Below, piece after piece: positions 47,751-57,235 of a DNA stretch of 64,000 bases. Within the stretch, counting starts at the first letter, position 1. Each line of letters opens with the position of its first letter. The notes beneath the pieces are model-generated. The model made no database searches. It worked only from the letters and a program-made list of their open reading frames with translations, and was not told where the DNA came from. Source of the DNA: DAIQNV01 sp038748775 (GTDB taxonomy: Bacteria > Planctomycetota > Phycisphaerae > Phycisphaerales > UBA1924); the NCBI GenBank assembly GCA_038748775.1, contig JBCDIT010000007.1, positions 62,001 through 126,000 of the forward strand, in the 5' to 3' direction. The position numbers and the translations under genes were made by a program.

Positions 47751-48782
47751 ATGGGCAAAAAGGGGCGCGTCGCCCTCCAACTCGTGGGGTTTGGCGCCGG
47801 CGTCGCACTGCTCGTCTGGGTGATCGCTCGGGCGTTTGCGACGATGACGCCGGACGACTGGGATCGTCTGCGCAACGCGTCCACCGGCCAGCTCGCCGGG
47901 CTCGTTGGGCTCGCGGCCTTGAGTGTCGCGATGAACGGCGTGCTCTGGTGGCTCGCGATCCGCCCGGTGAAACGGCTGCGGCTCGGCGATACCGCATCGG
48001 TCAACGCGATCGCGACTGTCCTGGCGTATGCGCCTTTCAAGCTGAGCGTGGTGTTCCGCGCGACGTACCACCGGTCGGTCGACGGGCTGGCGGTGCTCAC
48101 GTTCGGTGGCTGGGCCGCGGCGATCGCGGCGGGGCTGCTCGCTGGGGTTGTGCCTGCGCTCGCCCTGCGGCTCACTCCGCTCTCGTCGAACCTTACGCTC
48201 TGGATCGTTGCCTCGGCCGTCGGCGCTGTCGTTGCCGCGATCGTCGGCTCAGCCTTGAGCCGTTCGCTGGCGACCGGGGCGGGCTGGCGCTTTGTCCGCC
48301 GGTCTGCCTTTCGCCTGGGCGGCGCGCGGGGTCTCCGGCTGGTACGAGGGCCGATGTTTACGAATCTGCACGCGGCGACGCACATGCTTGCCCAGCCTGG
48401 ACCGGTCGTCGCGGCGGCTTTGCTCCGGCTCATCGACGCCCTGGTCCTCGCGGGGCGGTTTCTGATCGCCGCGAGTGTTTTGGGTGTCGACGTATCCGCG
48501 GCGACGGCGGTGGTGGTGGGGGTGGCGTTCTTTCTCATCGGGGCCCTTGCGCCGACGGGCGCCGCTGGCGTCCGCGAGGGTGGTGCCGCCGGGCTCCTAG
48601 CGCTGCTCGGGGTCGACGAGAGCGTGACTCCGATCGTGGTCTTCGTCGCGGCGACCGGCGTTTTGGGCGAACTCGGAATCGGGGCCATGGCCCTGGCCTG
48701 GCTGGGCCCCGGCCGACTCCGGGGCCTGGTGAAACGTCGAGAAGGCGCCTCAAGCGGTGGCGAAACGCCCGGCGCTGCGTAG
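47751..48782 (+). CDS. Lysylphosphatidylglycerol synthase-type flippase-like membrane protein
   Basis: A 343-residue inner-membrane protein with about eight helices (first at 10-28, VALQLVGFGAGVALLVWVIA). The pattern of helices, with an early LAALSVAMNGVLWWLAI, an ATVLAYAPFKLSVVFRATYHRS loop and a later GVAFFLIGALAPTGAAGVREGG stretch, belongs to the UPF0104/MprF-flippase (LPG_synthase_TM) superfamily. Members move or modify lipid-linked molecules. There is no C-terminal aminoacyl-transferase domain, so it is only the flippase-type part. The substrate is unknown. tRNA-Thr follows after 12 nt. Confidence 0.78.
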   Translation: MGKKGRVALQLVGFGAGVALLVWVIARAFATMTPDDWDRLRNASTGQLAGLVGLAALSVAMNGVLWWLAIRPVKRLRLGDTASVNAIATVLAYAPFKLSVVFRATYHRSVDGLAVLTFGGWAAAIAAGLLAGVVPALALRLTPLSSNLTLWIVASAVGAVVAAIVGSALSRSLATGAGWRFVRRSAFRLGGARGLRLVRGPMFTNLHAATHMLAQPGPVVAAALLRLIDALVLAGRFLIAASVLGVDVSAATAVVVGVAFFLIGALAPTGAAGVREGGAAGLLALLGVDESVTPIVVFVAATGVLGELGIGAMALAWLGPGRLRGLVKRREGASSGGETPGAA

Positions 48783-48794
48783 ACTCGCCGCATC

Positions 48795-48867
48795 GCCGCC
48801 TTAGCTCAGTTGGTAGAGCGGGTGTTTTGTAAACTCCAGGTCGCCGGTTCAAGTCCGGCAGGCGGCT
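48795..48867 (+). tRNA. tRNA-Thr (TGT)
   Basis: Cloverleaf with acceptor arms GCCGCCT and AGGCGGC, discriminator T, D arm TTAGCTCAGTTGGTAGAG, anticodon loop TTTGTAA (anticodon TGT, reading ACA), and T arm GCCGG-TTCAAGT-CCGGC. The 3' CCA is not encoded. It begins 12 nt after the flippase-like gene. Confidence 0.95.
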
Positions 48868-49033
48868 GTTCCCCTGATATCTCCGGTGCCCCCAGCAGAA
48901 TCGACCCACACGATTGGGTGGCTTTGTCGGTCATCACACACCGGTCTGTGACGGGTCGCCAGAAACCCCACAATTTCTCAACTTTCCGACCGATGTGTCC
49001 ACAGGTCGGCGCGATCGCCGGTCCGCGAGGGGT

Positions 49034-50734
49034 ATGCCATTGCCGGCGGCACCGATTCCAACCAACGAAGCCGAACGCTTGGCCGCGTTGCTGCAGTGTC
49101 GCGTCCTCGATACCGATCCGGAGTCCGCGTTCGACGATCTGACCCGCCTGGCCGCGCGTCTACTGGATGTCCCGATTGCGCTCGTATCGCTTGTGGATTC
49201 GGACCGTCAGTGGTTCAAGAGCCGCGTGGGGCTTGACGCCCAACAAACGCCCCGGTCGCAGGCGTTCTGCGCGTACGTCGTGCACGCCGGCGAGCCGCTC
49301 GTCATTCCCGATGCGACGCTCGACGCCCGGGTTTCGGACAATCCACTCGTGGTCGACGACCCACGTATCCGCTTCTATGCCGGCTATCCGTTGCTGCTCT
49401 CCTCTGGGGAGGCATTGGGCACGCTCTGCGCAATCGACTTCGTGCCGCGGACGCCGACCCAGCAGCAACTCGACGACTTGTGCTCACTCGCTGCTCAGGC
49501 GTCGACACAACTCGAACTCCGTCGCAAGGTGTTTGACCTTGAGGTCGTGAACGAGCGTGTCCAGCGTGCGTCCGAGGCCAAGTCGGTCTTTCTTGCGAAC
49601 ATGAGCCACGAGATCCGCACGCCAATGACCGCGATCTTGGGGTACGCCGACGTTCTGGCGACCGACCCGACCATCGTCATCGACGAGAATCGGCACAACG
49701 AAGCGGTGGGGGTTGTCCGACGCAACGCGCATCACCTGCTCGCGATCATCAACGACATCCTCGATATGTCGAAGCTCGAGGCGGGTCGCCTGGCGATCGA
49801 GCGGCTCGACGTGTCGATCTCTGAACTCATCGGCGATGTCGAGAAACTGCTCCGCGTTCAGGCAGAGGCGAAGGGGCTCACGCTGGATGTTCGCGTCGCG
49901 TCGCCGATCCCAGAACGCGTCACGACCGACCCGACACGTCTGAAGCAGATCCTGCTCAACCTCGTGAGCAACGCGATCAAGTTCACCTCCGAGGGCGGGG
50001 TGACCGTCGACGTGTCCGACGGGAACACCCCGGGCATGATCCGTTTCGAGGTTCGTGATACCGGCGTCGGGATGTCTCCCGAGCAGTTGGAACGCGTTCG
50101 TTTGTTCGAAGCGTTCACCCAGGCTGATGCGACGATGAGCCGTCGCTTTGGAGGGAGTGGGCTCGGGCTACGGATCTCCAAGGCCCTTGCCGCGTTGCTC
50201 GGGGGCGATCTCGAGATCGAGTCGATCGAGGGCGAGGGAACGACGTCGATCGTCACCGTTTGCGCCCCTGCGTGTACGAAGGTCGAGCCGGGCCCCGGCG
50301 CTCTCGGGCCGTTCAAGTCCCGCGCCGGCAAGGCCAACTCGGCCGGCGCGCTCGAGGGCGTCCGGATCCTGCTCGCAGAGGACGGGCTCGACAACCAGCG
50401 GCTCTTCATGTTCCATCTAGAGCGAGCCGGGGCCGAAGTCACGCTCGCGATCAACGGCCGTGAGGCGATCGAAGCGGTCCGGGCGCCCGGGAACGCGTTC
50501 GACATCGTGCTGATGGACATGCAGATGCCCGAGGTCGACGGCTACGAGGCGACCCGGGTGCTCCGATCGGATGGCTTCGAGGGGCCGATCCTTGCCCTCA
50601 CCGCCCACGCAATGTCGGGCGACCGCGAGCGGTGCCTCGCGGCAGGGTGCGACGAGTTCCTGACCAAGCCGATCAACCGCGACAAGATGATCGAGGCGAT
50701 CGGCTCGAAGGTGCGGGTGCGGCGGGCGGCGTGA
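49034..50734 (+). CDS. GAF-domain hybrid sensor histidine kinase with receiver domain
   Basis: A 566-residue signalling protein without membrane helices. GAF domain ~20-165 (ILDTDPES-like AERLAALLQCRVLDTDPE, FCAYVVHAGEPLVIPDA), HisKA with SHEIRTPMTAILGYADVL and the phospho-His near 191, HATPase_c with LNLVSNAIKFT and GSGLGLRISKAL (about 290-415), and a C-terminal receiver from ~443 with VLMDMQMPEVDGYEAT, phospho-Asp near 493, and the Lys of FLTKPI. Input is probably a small molecule or redox state bound by GAF. The start at ATG 49034 has GAGG three bases upstream; a frame 40 codons longer has no family support. No response-regulator gene is adjacent. Confidence 0.93.
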   Translation: MPLPAAPIPTNEAERLAALLQCRVLDTDPESAFDDLTRLAARLLDVPIALVSLVDSDRQWFKSRVGLDAQQTPRSQAFCAYVVHAGEPLVIPDATLDARVSDNPLVVDDPRIRFYAGYPLLLSSGEALGTLCAIDFVPRTPTQQQLDDLCSLAAQASTQLELRRKVFDLEVVNERVQRASEAKSVFLANMSHEIRTPMTAILGYADVLATDPTIVIDENRHNEAVGVVRRNAHHLLAIINDILDMSKLEAGRLAIERLDVSISELIGDVEKLLRVQAEAKGLTLDVRVASPIPERVTTDPTRLKQILLNLVSNAIKFTSEGGVTVDVSDGNTPGMIRFEVRDTGVGMSPEQLERVRLFEAFTQADATMSRRFGGSGLGLRISKALAALLGGDLEIESIEGEGTTSIVTVCAPACTKVEPGPGALGPFKSRAGKANSAGALEGVRILLAEDGLDNQRLFMFHLERAGAEVTLAINGREAIEAVRAPGNAFDIVLMDMQMPEVDGYEATRVLRSDGFEGPILALTAHAMSGDRERCLAAGCDEFLTKPINRDKMIEAIGSKVRVRRAA

Positions 50735-50771
50735 GGTGCGTGTTGACAGAATGTGGGCGTTTCGACGCCCC

Positions 50772-50796
50772 GGCCCATCGCTGACGCTCAGGGCTC
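50772..50796 (-). repeat. 25-bp intergenic repeat shared with 5916-5940
   Basis: Read on the minus strand it starts GAGCCCTGAGCG and ends GCGATGGGCC, differing from the copy at 5916-5940 by one base. It lies between the convergent histidine kinase and ispH genes. Confidence 0.65.
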
Positions 50797-50830
50797 GATT
50801 GGGTGGGCGGGCTGGTTGGGGTGGGCAGGC

Positions 50831-51886
50831 TTACTGACCGCCGACGGTGAGGGGGACCGGGGCGGCGCCGTAGACCGCTTCGGTGATCTCGGGGGCGGAG
50901 ACGCTGATGCGTCGGTCGCCCGGGTCGATGCCCTCGGCCTTCATCGCCTTCTTGAGGCTGATCGGAAGCCCGAACTCGACGCTCTCTTCGAATACGTCGG
51001 CGACGCACAGTTCGGCGCCGCGCTGCTCGACCAGCGTGCGGACGAGATGGGCGACGAGGTCTTCGGGCGCCGAGGCGCCGGCGGTGATCAGGATCGAGCC
51101 CCCGTTGGGCGCGTCGGCATCGGGCAGCCAACGGTCTTGGAGTTCGCTGGAGTCATCGAGCAGGTAGGCGTCGGTCCCGACGTTCTTCGAGATCTCGGTG
51201 AGCCGCACGCTGTTCGAGCTGTTCTTCGAGCCGACGACCAGCACGACGTCGACCTTGGGCGCGATCAGGCGGACCGCCTGCTGGCGGTTGGTCGTCGCAT
51301 AGCAGATGTCTTCGCTGGGCGGGGCCTTGAGCAGGGGGAAGGCCTTCTTGAGCGCGTCGATGATGACCGCCGCGTCGTCGGTGCTCAGCGTGGTCTGGGT
51401 GAGGTAGACGAGCTTGGACGGGTCTCTGATGTCGAGGTGCTCGACATCCTCGGGCGACTCGACGACCTGGATCGCGTCGGGGGCCTCGCCCCGGGTGCCG
51501 ATGACCTCTTGATGGTCGGCGTGCCCGACGAGCAATATCTGGAAGCCCTGCTTGGCGTAGCGGACCGCCTCGGAGTGGACCTTGGTGACCAGGGGGCATG
51601 TCGCGTCGATCGAACGCAGGCCCCGGGCGTCGGCGGCCTGGCGGACCGCTGGGCTGATGCCGTGGGCGCTGAAGACGACGACGCGGCCCTCGGGAACCTC
51701 CTCAACGTCTTCGACAAAGACGACGCCCTGATCGCGGAAGCGGGTGACGACGTGCTTGTTGTGCACGATCTCGTGATAGACGTAGATGGTTTCGTCCGGG
51801 AAGAGTTCGAGAACCTGATCGACCACGTCGATCGCCATCCGCACGCCGGCGCAAAATCCACGAGGATTGGCAAGGATTACACGCAA
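50831..51886 (-). CDS. ispH: 4-hydroxy-3-methylbut-2-enyl diphosphate reductase
   Basis: Last enzyme of the MEP pathway, reducing HMBPP to IPP and DMAPP with a 4Fe-4S cluster. Counting from TTG 51886, the three cluster cysteines fall at 12 (NPRGFCAGV), 97 (DATCPLV) and 195 (ICYATTN), almost the E. coli positions (12, 96, 197). The conserved HEIVHN, SAHG and GSKNSSNS motifs are present. TTG 51886 is supported by GGGAGG at 51892-51897 five nt upstream. The open frame continues to 52015 across the divergent hpnC start, which is unlikely to be translated. Its position divergent from the squalene genes links isoprenoid supply to squalene synthesis. Confidence 0.96.
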   Translation of the reverse strand: MRVILANPRGFCAGVRMAIDVVDQVLELFPDETIYVYHEIVHNKHVVTRFRDQGVVFVEDVEEVPEGRVVVFSAHGISPAVRQAADARGLRSIDATCPLVTKVHSEAVRYAKQGFQILLVGHADHQEVIGTRGEAPDAIQVVESPEDVEHLDIRDPSKLVYLTQTTLSTDDAAVIIDALKKAFPLLKAPPSEDICYATTNRQQAVRLIAPKVDVVLVVGSKNSSNSVRLTEISKNVGTDAYLLDDSSELQDRWLPDADAPNGGSILITAGASAPEDLVAHLVRTLVEQRGAELCVADVFEESVEFGLPISLKKAMKAEGIDPGDRRISVSAPEITEAVYGAAPVPLTVGGQ

Positions 51887-51924
51887 CGCGGCCTCCCGGA
51901 TAGGCTTCCTGTTCCAGACGAACG

Positions 51925-53082
51925 ATGGTAGACCGGCCCCCGATCGCGAAGACAGAGACACCGTTGCCCCCGACCGCTTCCCCAGCCCCCAACTCCGCCC
52001 GAGCCGCCGCGCCAACCGACGCGCCAGCCGACGCGCAAGCCGCCGCCGATCCCATAACGCTCCTGGAGCGGTGGGGCCCGACCGCCCCGCCCGGCGAGCC
52101 GATGCCGACCAACGAGGCGTACGAGCTGTGCCACGCCTTGGCTCGGAGGCGGTACGAGAATTTCAGCGTGCTGACCGGGCTCGTGCCCGAGCGGCTCCGC
52201 GACGACTTCGCGGCGGTCTACGCCTACTGCCGGTGGGCCGACGACCTGGCGGACGAGACGCACCGGCTGTCGGGCACCGGGGTGCGGACACCCGAGATCG
52301 ACCGGGCGAGGGCGCTCGAGCTTCTGGCGTGGTGGCGGACCGGCTTGGAGCGGTGCTTCGCGGGTGATGCCGACCACCCGGTGTACGTCGCGCTCGCGGA
52401 GACGGTCCGGCGGCACGATCTGAGCCCGAAGCCCTTCCGCGACCTGCTCGACGCGTTCGAGCAGGACCAGCGGGTGCAGACGTATCAGACCTGGGGCGAC
52501 CTGATCGGCTATTGCCGTGGGAGCGCCGATCCGGTCGGGCGCATCGTGCTTACGCTGGCGGGGCATCGCCCGCCGGACGAGGACTCGCGCAGCGCCGAGT
52601 TGTACCGCCTGAGCGATCTCGTCTGCACGGCCTTGCAACTGACCAACTTCTGGCAAGACGTGCGGGGCGACCTGGTCGAACGAGGTCGGGTGTACATGCC
52701 CTTCGAGGATGCAGGGCTCTCGCCCGACGAACTCAACGACCTGGCGGGCCGCTCGGAAGAGCCGGAGGCTCGGATCCGGTTCATCAAGGCGCTGCGCCCG
52801 TTGGCCGAGCGCACGAAGACGATGTTTGCCGAGGCGAGCGACTTGCCCAAGCGAGTTGATCCTGCGATCGCACCGGTGGTGTGGCTCTTCGCGGCTGGTG
52901 GATCGAGGGTGTTGTCGAAGGTGCTTGCGAATGGGTGCGTGACGCTCTGGGATCGGCCAAAGCTCCGGGGATACGAGAAGGCGGGGCTCGTCGGGCTCGG
53001 GTGGCTTCGGGCGAAGATTTCATCGCAGCGTACATCCGGTGCATCGCGAACGGGCGGCGAGACGAAAGCGGGCGAGGCGTGA
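51925..53082 (+). CDS. hpnC: Squalene synthase-type HpnC
   Basis: A 385-residue trans-isoprenyl diphosphate synthase of the squalene/phytoene synthase fold. The first Asp-rich motif is DDLADE at 106-111, and the second is FWQDVRGDLVERGRVYMP near 240-257. The N-terminal 40 residues are Ala/Pro-rich and disordered, so the start could be a little later. In the HpnCDE route HpnD and HpnC turn farnesyl diphosphate via presqualene diphosphate into hydroxysqualene. Overlaps the next gene by GTGA. The start lies 38 nt from the divergent ispH start. Confidence 0.93.
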   Translation: MVDRPPIAKTETPLPPTASPAPNSARAAAPTDAPADAQAAADPITLLERWGPTAPPGEPMPTNEAYELCHALARRRYENFSVLTGLVPERLRDDFAAVYAYCRWADDLADETHRLSGTGVRTPEIDRARALELLAWWRTGLERCFAGDADHPVYVALAETVRRHDLSPKPFRDLLDAFEQDQRVQTYQTWGDLIGYCRGSADPVGRIVLTLAGHRPPDEDSRSAELYRLSDLVCTALQLTNFWQDVRGDLVERGRVYMPFEDAGLSPDELNDLAGRSEEPEARIRFIKALRPLAERTKTMFAEASDLPKRVDPAIAPVVWLFAAGGSRVLSKVLANGCVTLWDRPKLRGYEKAGLVGLGWLRAKISSQRTSGASRTGGETKAGEA

Positions 53083-54020
53083 GCGTGTCCGTGGATCCAA
53101 AGAGGCCCTGGAGCGACGAAGTCGAGGCGTCGTACCGGCATTGCCGCGAGGTGACCCGCGAGCGCGCGGGGAACTTCCACTATGGGATCCGTTTGTTCCC
53201 CGAGCCGAAGCGTTCTGCGATCTATGCGATGTACGCGTGGAGCCGCGTCGGCGATGATCTGGCGGATAGCGAGCGCGACGCGAACGAGCGGGCGGCCGAG
53301 GTTCGACGGTTCGGCGAGCTGACGCGTTCGCAACTCGATGGCGGGGATGTTGCATCGGGCGGCGAGCATTGGCCGGCGTTCATCGACGCGTGCGGTCGCT
53401 TCCCGATCGAGCGTTCGGCGATCGACGACATGCTCGACGGGCTCGAGCAGGACACACACCCGGTTCGGCTTGAGCGGTGGGCGGACTTGGACGCCTATTG
53501 CGACCGGGTCGCGGCGTCGGTGGGACGGATGTGCGTTTCGATTTGGGGGCCGGCCTTCGGGGTCGACCCTGCTTCGATGCGCGAACCGGCGATCATGCGG
53601 GGGCGTGCGTTCCAACTTGTGAACATCCTGCGTGATGTCGCCGAAGACCACGACGCGGAGCCACGCCGCGTGTATCTGCCGACCGAGGCGTTCGAAGAGG
53701 TCGGGCTGACGCCCGAGCAGCTCCGGACGTGGTCGGAGCCCGGGCGGTGTCGGCGTCTGGTCGAGCAAGTCGCGGCGGCGGCGCGTCACCGGTTCGATCG
53801 GTCGGCGGCGCTCGAGACGTTGGTGGATCCGACGTGCGTGCCCGGGTTGGTGGCGATGACACGCGTGTACCGGGGCATCCTCGATCGGATCGAGCGAGCG
53901 CCGGCGGCGGTTGTCGGGACACGCAGGGTGGGGCTCCCGGCATGGGAGAAGACGGGGATCGCGCTCCGCGCCGCCGCGAGCCGTGTCGCGGCGGGCATGG
54001 TGGGGGTGCGGCGGCCTTGA
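53079..54020 (+). CDS. hpnD: Presqualene diphosphate synthase HpnD
   Basis: A 313-residue paralogue of HpnC. GTG 53079 overlaps the hpnC stop and gives SVSVDPK at the N-terminus. The first Asp-rich motif is DDLADSE at 59-65. The second is in LVNILRDVAEDHDAE with RRVYLP next to it, typical of HpnD. It condenses two farnesyl diphosphates to presqualene diphosphate. The stop overlaps the next start as TTGA. Confidence 0.93.
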   Translation: MSVSVDPKRPWSDEVEASYRHCREVTRERAGNFHYGIRLFPEPKRSAIYAMYAWSRVGDDLADSERDANERAAEVRRFGELTRSQLDGGDVASGGEHWPAFIDACGRFPIERSAIDDMLDGLEQDTHPVRLERWADLDAYCDRVAASVGRMCVSIWGPAFGVDPASMREPAIMRGRAFQLVNILRDVAEDHDAEPRRVYLPTEAFEEVGLTPEQLRTWSEPGRCRRLVEQVAAAARHRFDRSAALETLVDPTCVPGLVAMTRVYRGILDRIERAPAAVVGTRRVGLPAWEKTGIALRAAASRVAAGMVGVRRP

Positions 54021-55306
54021 GCGTCGACGTCGTCATCGTGGGGGGCGGGCTCGCGGGGATCAGCGCCGCGGTGCAGCTTGCCGATGCGGGCGTGCGTGTC
54101 GAACTGCTCGAGACGCGCAAGCGGCTCGGCGGGCGTGCGGGCAGCTTTGTCGACCCGCGATCCGGGCTTGAGATCGACAACTGCCAGCACGTCACGATGG
54201 GGTGCTGCACGGCGTACCGCTCTCTGCTCGATCGGCTCGGGATGGGCGGTGCTCTTGGGTGGCACGACACGCAATGGTGGGTCGAGCCGGGCGGGCGCAC
54301 GAGCGAGATCCGCATGAGCGGTTGGCCGGCGCCGCTGCACGCGGCGCCCAGCTTCGCGAGGGCGTCGTTCCTGTCGCTCAAGGACAAGCAATCGATCGCC
54401 AAGGGCCTCGTGGCGATCGCCTTGAGCCGGCTTGGTGAGTTGCGGCGCAGGACGTTCGGCGAGTTTCTGCACGAAACGCACCAGACGAGCGGAGCCGTCG
54501 CTCGGTTTTGGCAGCCGGTGATCGTGAGCGCGTGCAACCTGCCTGTCGAGTTCGTCTCGGCTGAGCCGGCGGCTCAGGTGTTTCAAGACGGGCTGATGAA
54601 GTCGGCGAACGCGAGCATGATCGGTATCCCGACGTGCCCGCTGACCCATCTGTACCGGGAGGTTCCGTCGATCGTTCAAGCCCGGGGCGGTCGGGTGCGC
54701 ACCGGCGTGAGCGTGGCGAGCGTGGACGAACATTCGGCAACGCTGGCGGACGGGAGCGTTGTCGATGCGGATCGGGTGATTCTCGCGACTCCCTTCGAGC
54801 GCACCGCAACGCTCGTGGATGCCGAGCTCGCGGAGCGTGATCCTCGGTTGACCTGGCTCTCGGTCCTCGGGCACAGCCCGATCCTGGGCGTCCATCTGGT
54901 CTTCGATCGGCCGGTGCTGCCGACGCCGCACGCGGTGCTTGTCGACAGCGGGACGCAGTGGTTGTTCCGTAAGGACGAAGCGGGGTGCGTTGTGCACGCG
55001 GTCATCAGCGCCGCGTTCGCGTGGATGCACCTCAGCGAGGAGCAGATCGTTTCGCGTGTTGTGAGCGACCTCCATAGGGCGTTCCCTGAAAGTGTTGGGG
55101 CGGCGGTGGTGTCGGCAAGGTCGGTGAAAGAGAAGCGGGCGACCTTCGCGGCGACCCCGCTGGCCCAGGCGTCGCGCCCGCCGGTCGCGAGCGACGCTTC
55201 GCGTTTGCTGCTTGCTGGCGATTGGGTCGACACCGGGTGGCCGGCCACCATGGAGGGTGCGACAAGGGCTGGGTTGCGGGCCGCGTCGGCGGTTCTTGAG
55301 GGGTAA
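54017..55306 (+). CDS. hpnE: Hydroxysqualene dehydroxylase HpnE
   Basis: A 429-residue FAD flavoprotein of the amine-oxidase/desaturase type. Begins SVDVVIVGGGLAGISAAVQL with the FAD GxGxxG loop at 9-14, followed by ETRKRLGGRAGSF, and ends with LLAGDWVDTGWPATMEGATRAG, the C-terminal FAD block. HpnE reduces hydroxysqualene to squalene, completing the oxygen-independent three-gene route. TTG start overlapping hpnD by four bases. The TTGAGG/CCTCAA inverted repeat around the stop codon (about 55296-55312) may mark the end of the operon. Confidence 0.94.
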   Translation: MSVDVVIVGGGLAGISAAVQLADAGVRVELLETRKRLGGRAGSFVDPRSGLEIDNCQHVTMGCCTAYRSLLDRLGMGGALGWHDTQWWVEPGGRTSEIRMSGWPAPLHAAPSFARASFLSLKDKQSIAKGLVAIALSRLGELRRRTFGEFLHETHQTSGAVARFWQPVIVSACNLPVEFVSAEPAAQVFQDGLMKSANASMIGIPTCPLTHLYREVPSIVQARGGRVRTGVSVASVDEHSATLADGSVVDADRVILATPFERTATLVDAELAERDPRLTWLSVLGHSPILGVHLVFDRPVLPTPHAVLVDSGTQWLFRKDEAGCVVHAVISAAFAWMHLSEEQIVSRVVSDLHRAFPESVGAAVVSARSVKEKRATFAATPLAQASRPPVASDASRLLLAGDWVDTGWPATMEGATRAGLRAASAVLEG

Positions 55307-55345
55307 CCTCAAAACCCACACGGTAGATCTTCAGGAGGTGCCCAC

Positions 55346-56767
55346 ATGACGACGGAATCGGCGCTGGCGTGGCTGGAAGCGAACGAAGACGCTGGGATCG
55401 AGCGGCTCTGCGAGTGGCTCAAGATCCCGAGCGTGGGCACGGACCCTGCGTTCGACGATGACACGCGCCGCGCGGCCGCGTGGTGCGCTGATCATCTTCG
55501 TGCGAGCGGGTTCGACGTTGAACTCAAGGAGACCGCCCCGGACGACGGTCGCGGTCAGCCGATCGTGCTCGCGACGTGCGGGGACGCTTCAACGCCCGGG
55601 CCACATGTTCTGTTCTATGGGCACTACGACGTCCAACCCTCCGATCCTGACGATCTCTGGGAGACCGGCCCGTTCGACCCGGTGATCCGCGATGGTGAGG
55701 GAGGCGGCAAGATGGTCGTCGCTCGCGGTGCTTCCGATGACAAGGGGCAGGTCGCGATGTTCCTCGAAGCAATGCGAGCCTGGAAAGAGTCCGGTGGCCC
55801 GGTGGGGGGTGGCGTGCGGTGGACGGTCCTCATTGAGGGCGAAGAGGAGTCGGGATCGGTCAACCTTGAGCGTTTCCTCGAGCGCGAACGTTCGCGGCTC
55901 GCGGAGTGCGACGTGTGCGTGATCTCGGACACCGGGATGCTCGCGAGGGGCAAGCCCGCGATCACGTACGGCGTTCGAGGCCTCGCCTATACCGAGGTCA
56001 CGCTCCACGGCCCCGATCGCGATCTTCATAGCGGGATGTGGGGTGGGCGATGTCCGAACCCGATCAACGAACTCGTCCGAGTTCTCGCCGGGCTCTGGGA
56101 CGGCGACAGGAAGGTCACGCTGCCGGGTTTCTACGACGGGGTTCGGGGCCCGGTGCAGGACGAGCGGGACGCCTGGTCGAAGCTCGGACGCGACGCTGCG
56201 AAGCAACTCGAGGAAATTGGTCTTTCACCCGAGGCCGACATCGGCGAAGCAGGGTTCACCGAGGTCGAGCGCGAGTGGGGTCGGCCGACTTGCGATATCA
56301 ACGGAATCCAAGGTGGGTACACGGGCGCGGGCGCGAAGACCGTTATCCCGGCGCACGCGTCGGCCAAGGTGAGCTTCCGGCTCGTCGATGATCAGGATCC
56401 CGAGAAGATCCGCGACGGGTTTTTCGCGTGGCTCGAGGAACGGACCCCGCCCGGGTGCCGGTGGTCGTTCCTCGATCATGGAACGGGTTTGCCGGCGACA
56501 ATGTCATTCGACAACCTTTACCTTCGAGCCGCGTCGACCGCCATCGAATCGGCGTGCGGCGTCGCCCCGGCGATGATCAAGACCGGTGGTTCGATCCCGG
56601 TGGCCGGGCTGCTCAAGCAGAACCTCGGGCTGGAGACGGTCTTTATGGGCTTCGGTCTCGATGACGACCGCGTGCACTCGCCCAACGAGAAGTTCGAGGT
56701 CGAGTGCTTCCGGATGGGAGCGCGTTCGCACGTCGAACTCTGTCGCGCGTTGCTCAAGGGCGTCTGA
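55346..56767 (+). CDS. M20 family metallo-dipeptidase
   Basis: A 473-residue zinc peptidase. CAGGAGG upstream sets the ATG. Metal-binding and catalytic residues: GHYDVQPSD with His 93 and Asp 95, GASDDKGQ, and EGEEESGS with the catalytic Glu. A dimerisation lid domain lies between about 205 and 330 and has the family DLHSGMWGG. The pattern is that of the M20A/C carnosinase-like dipeptidases (ArgE/DapE-CPG2 superfamily). It cleaves dipeptides or related amide bonds in the cytoplasm; no signal peptide. Convergent with a small membrane-protein gene 4 nt away. Confidence 0.93.
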   Translation: MTTESALAWLEANEDAGIERLCEWLKIPSVGTDPAFDDDTRRAAAWCADHLRASGFDVELKETAPDDGRGQPIVLATCGDASTPGPHVLFYGHYDVQPSDPDDLWETGPFDPVIRDGEGGGKMVVARGASDDKGQVAMFLEAMRAWKESGGPVGGGVRWTVLIEGEEESGSVNLERFLERERSRLAECDVCVISDTGMLARGKPAITYGVRGLAYTEVTLHGPDRDLHSGMWGGRCPNPINELVRVLAGLWDGDRKVTLPGFYDGVRGPVQDERDAWSKLGRDAAKQLEEIGLSPEADIGEAGFTEVEREWGRPTCDINGIQGGYTGAGAKTVIPAHASAKVSFRLVDDQDPEKIRDGFFAWLEERTPPGCRWSFLDHGTGLPATMSFDNLYLRAASTAIESACGVAPAMIKTGGSIPVAGLLKQNLGLETVFMGFGLDDDRVHSPNEKFEVECFRMGARSHVELCRALLKGV

Positions 56768-56771
56768 CGGG

Positions 56772-57128
56772 TCAGGCTGCTTTGGCGGTGTCCGGTGCGT
56801 CCGAGGCGTCGTGGGGCTGGGCGGGTTCGGAGGCGGCAGTGTCGAGTTGGAGGGATTCGTCGGTCTCCGCGCCTTCATCTGAGTCGTCGTCGATCACGTC
56901 GACGTCGAACACCTCGTCGTCTTCGCCTGGCATGGGCACGCCTCGGAGCCTCATGAGGTCGCGGGTGTACCGGTTTTGAAGTTCCACAACCGCCCTGTGG
57001 GTGTCATGCACGTAGGTCACGTTCCGGACGAGCGACGTGACGATGTGGGTCCCGGAGGCGACGGCGACGATGATCGCCACCGCCAGCACGATCCACTGCA
57101 CCGTATTCTGATCGATGAACGGGTCCAC
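56772..57128 (-). CDS. Small single-helix membrane protein with acidic tail
   Basis: A 118-residue protein starting at GTG 57128. One helix at about 11-31 (WIVLAVAIIVAVASGTHIV), a short basic/aromatic linker with coiled-coil character (HRAVVELQNRYTRDLMRLRG) and an acidic disordered tail of about 50 residues rich in Asp, Glu and Ala. No family recognised. Divergent from the 817-residue membrane protein gene, sharing the 107-nt gap with it, so the two may be co-regulated. Confidence 0.7.
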   Translation of the reverse strand: MDPFIDQNTVQWIVLAVAIIVAVASGTHIVTSLVRNVTYVHDTHRAVVELQNRYTRDLMRLRGVPMPGEDDEVFDVDVIDDDSDEGAETDESLQLDTAASEPAQPHDASDAPDTAKAA

Positions 57129-57235
57129 GCTCGGGACTTCGGCGAAACTGACCCGCGTCTTGACCGTAGACTTCGACCGCGGGGCGTTGAATCGTCGAAC
57201 GTGACACTGGTGGGTGATTGCAGCACGTACCTTCT

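Noticed and set aside
51887..52015. N-terminal extension of ispH
   Set aside because: The 43 extra residues overlap the divergent hpnC start and would shift the cluster cysteines away from family positions. TTG 51886 has GGGAGG in front.
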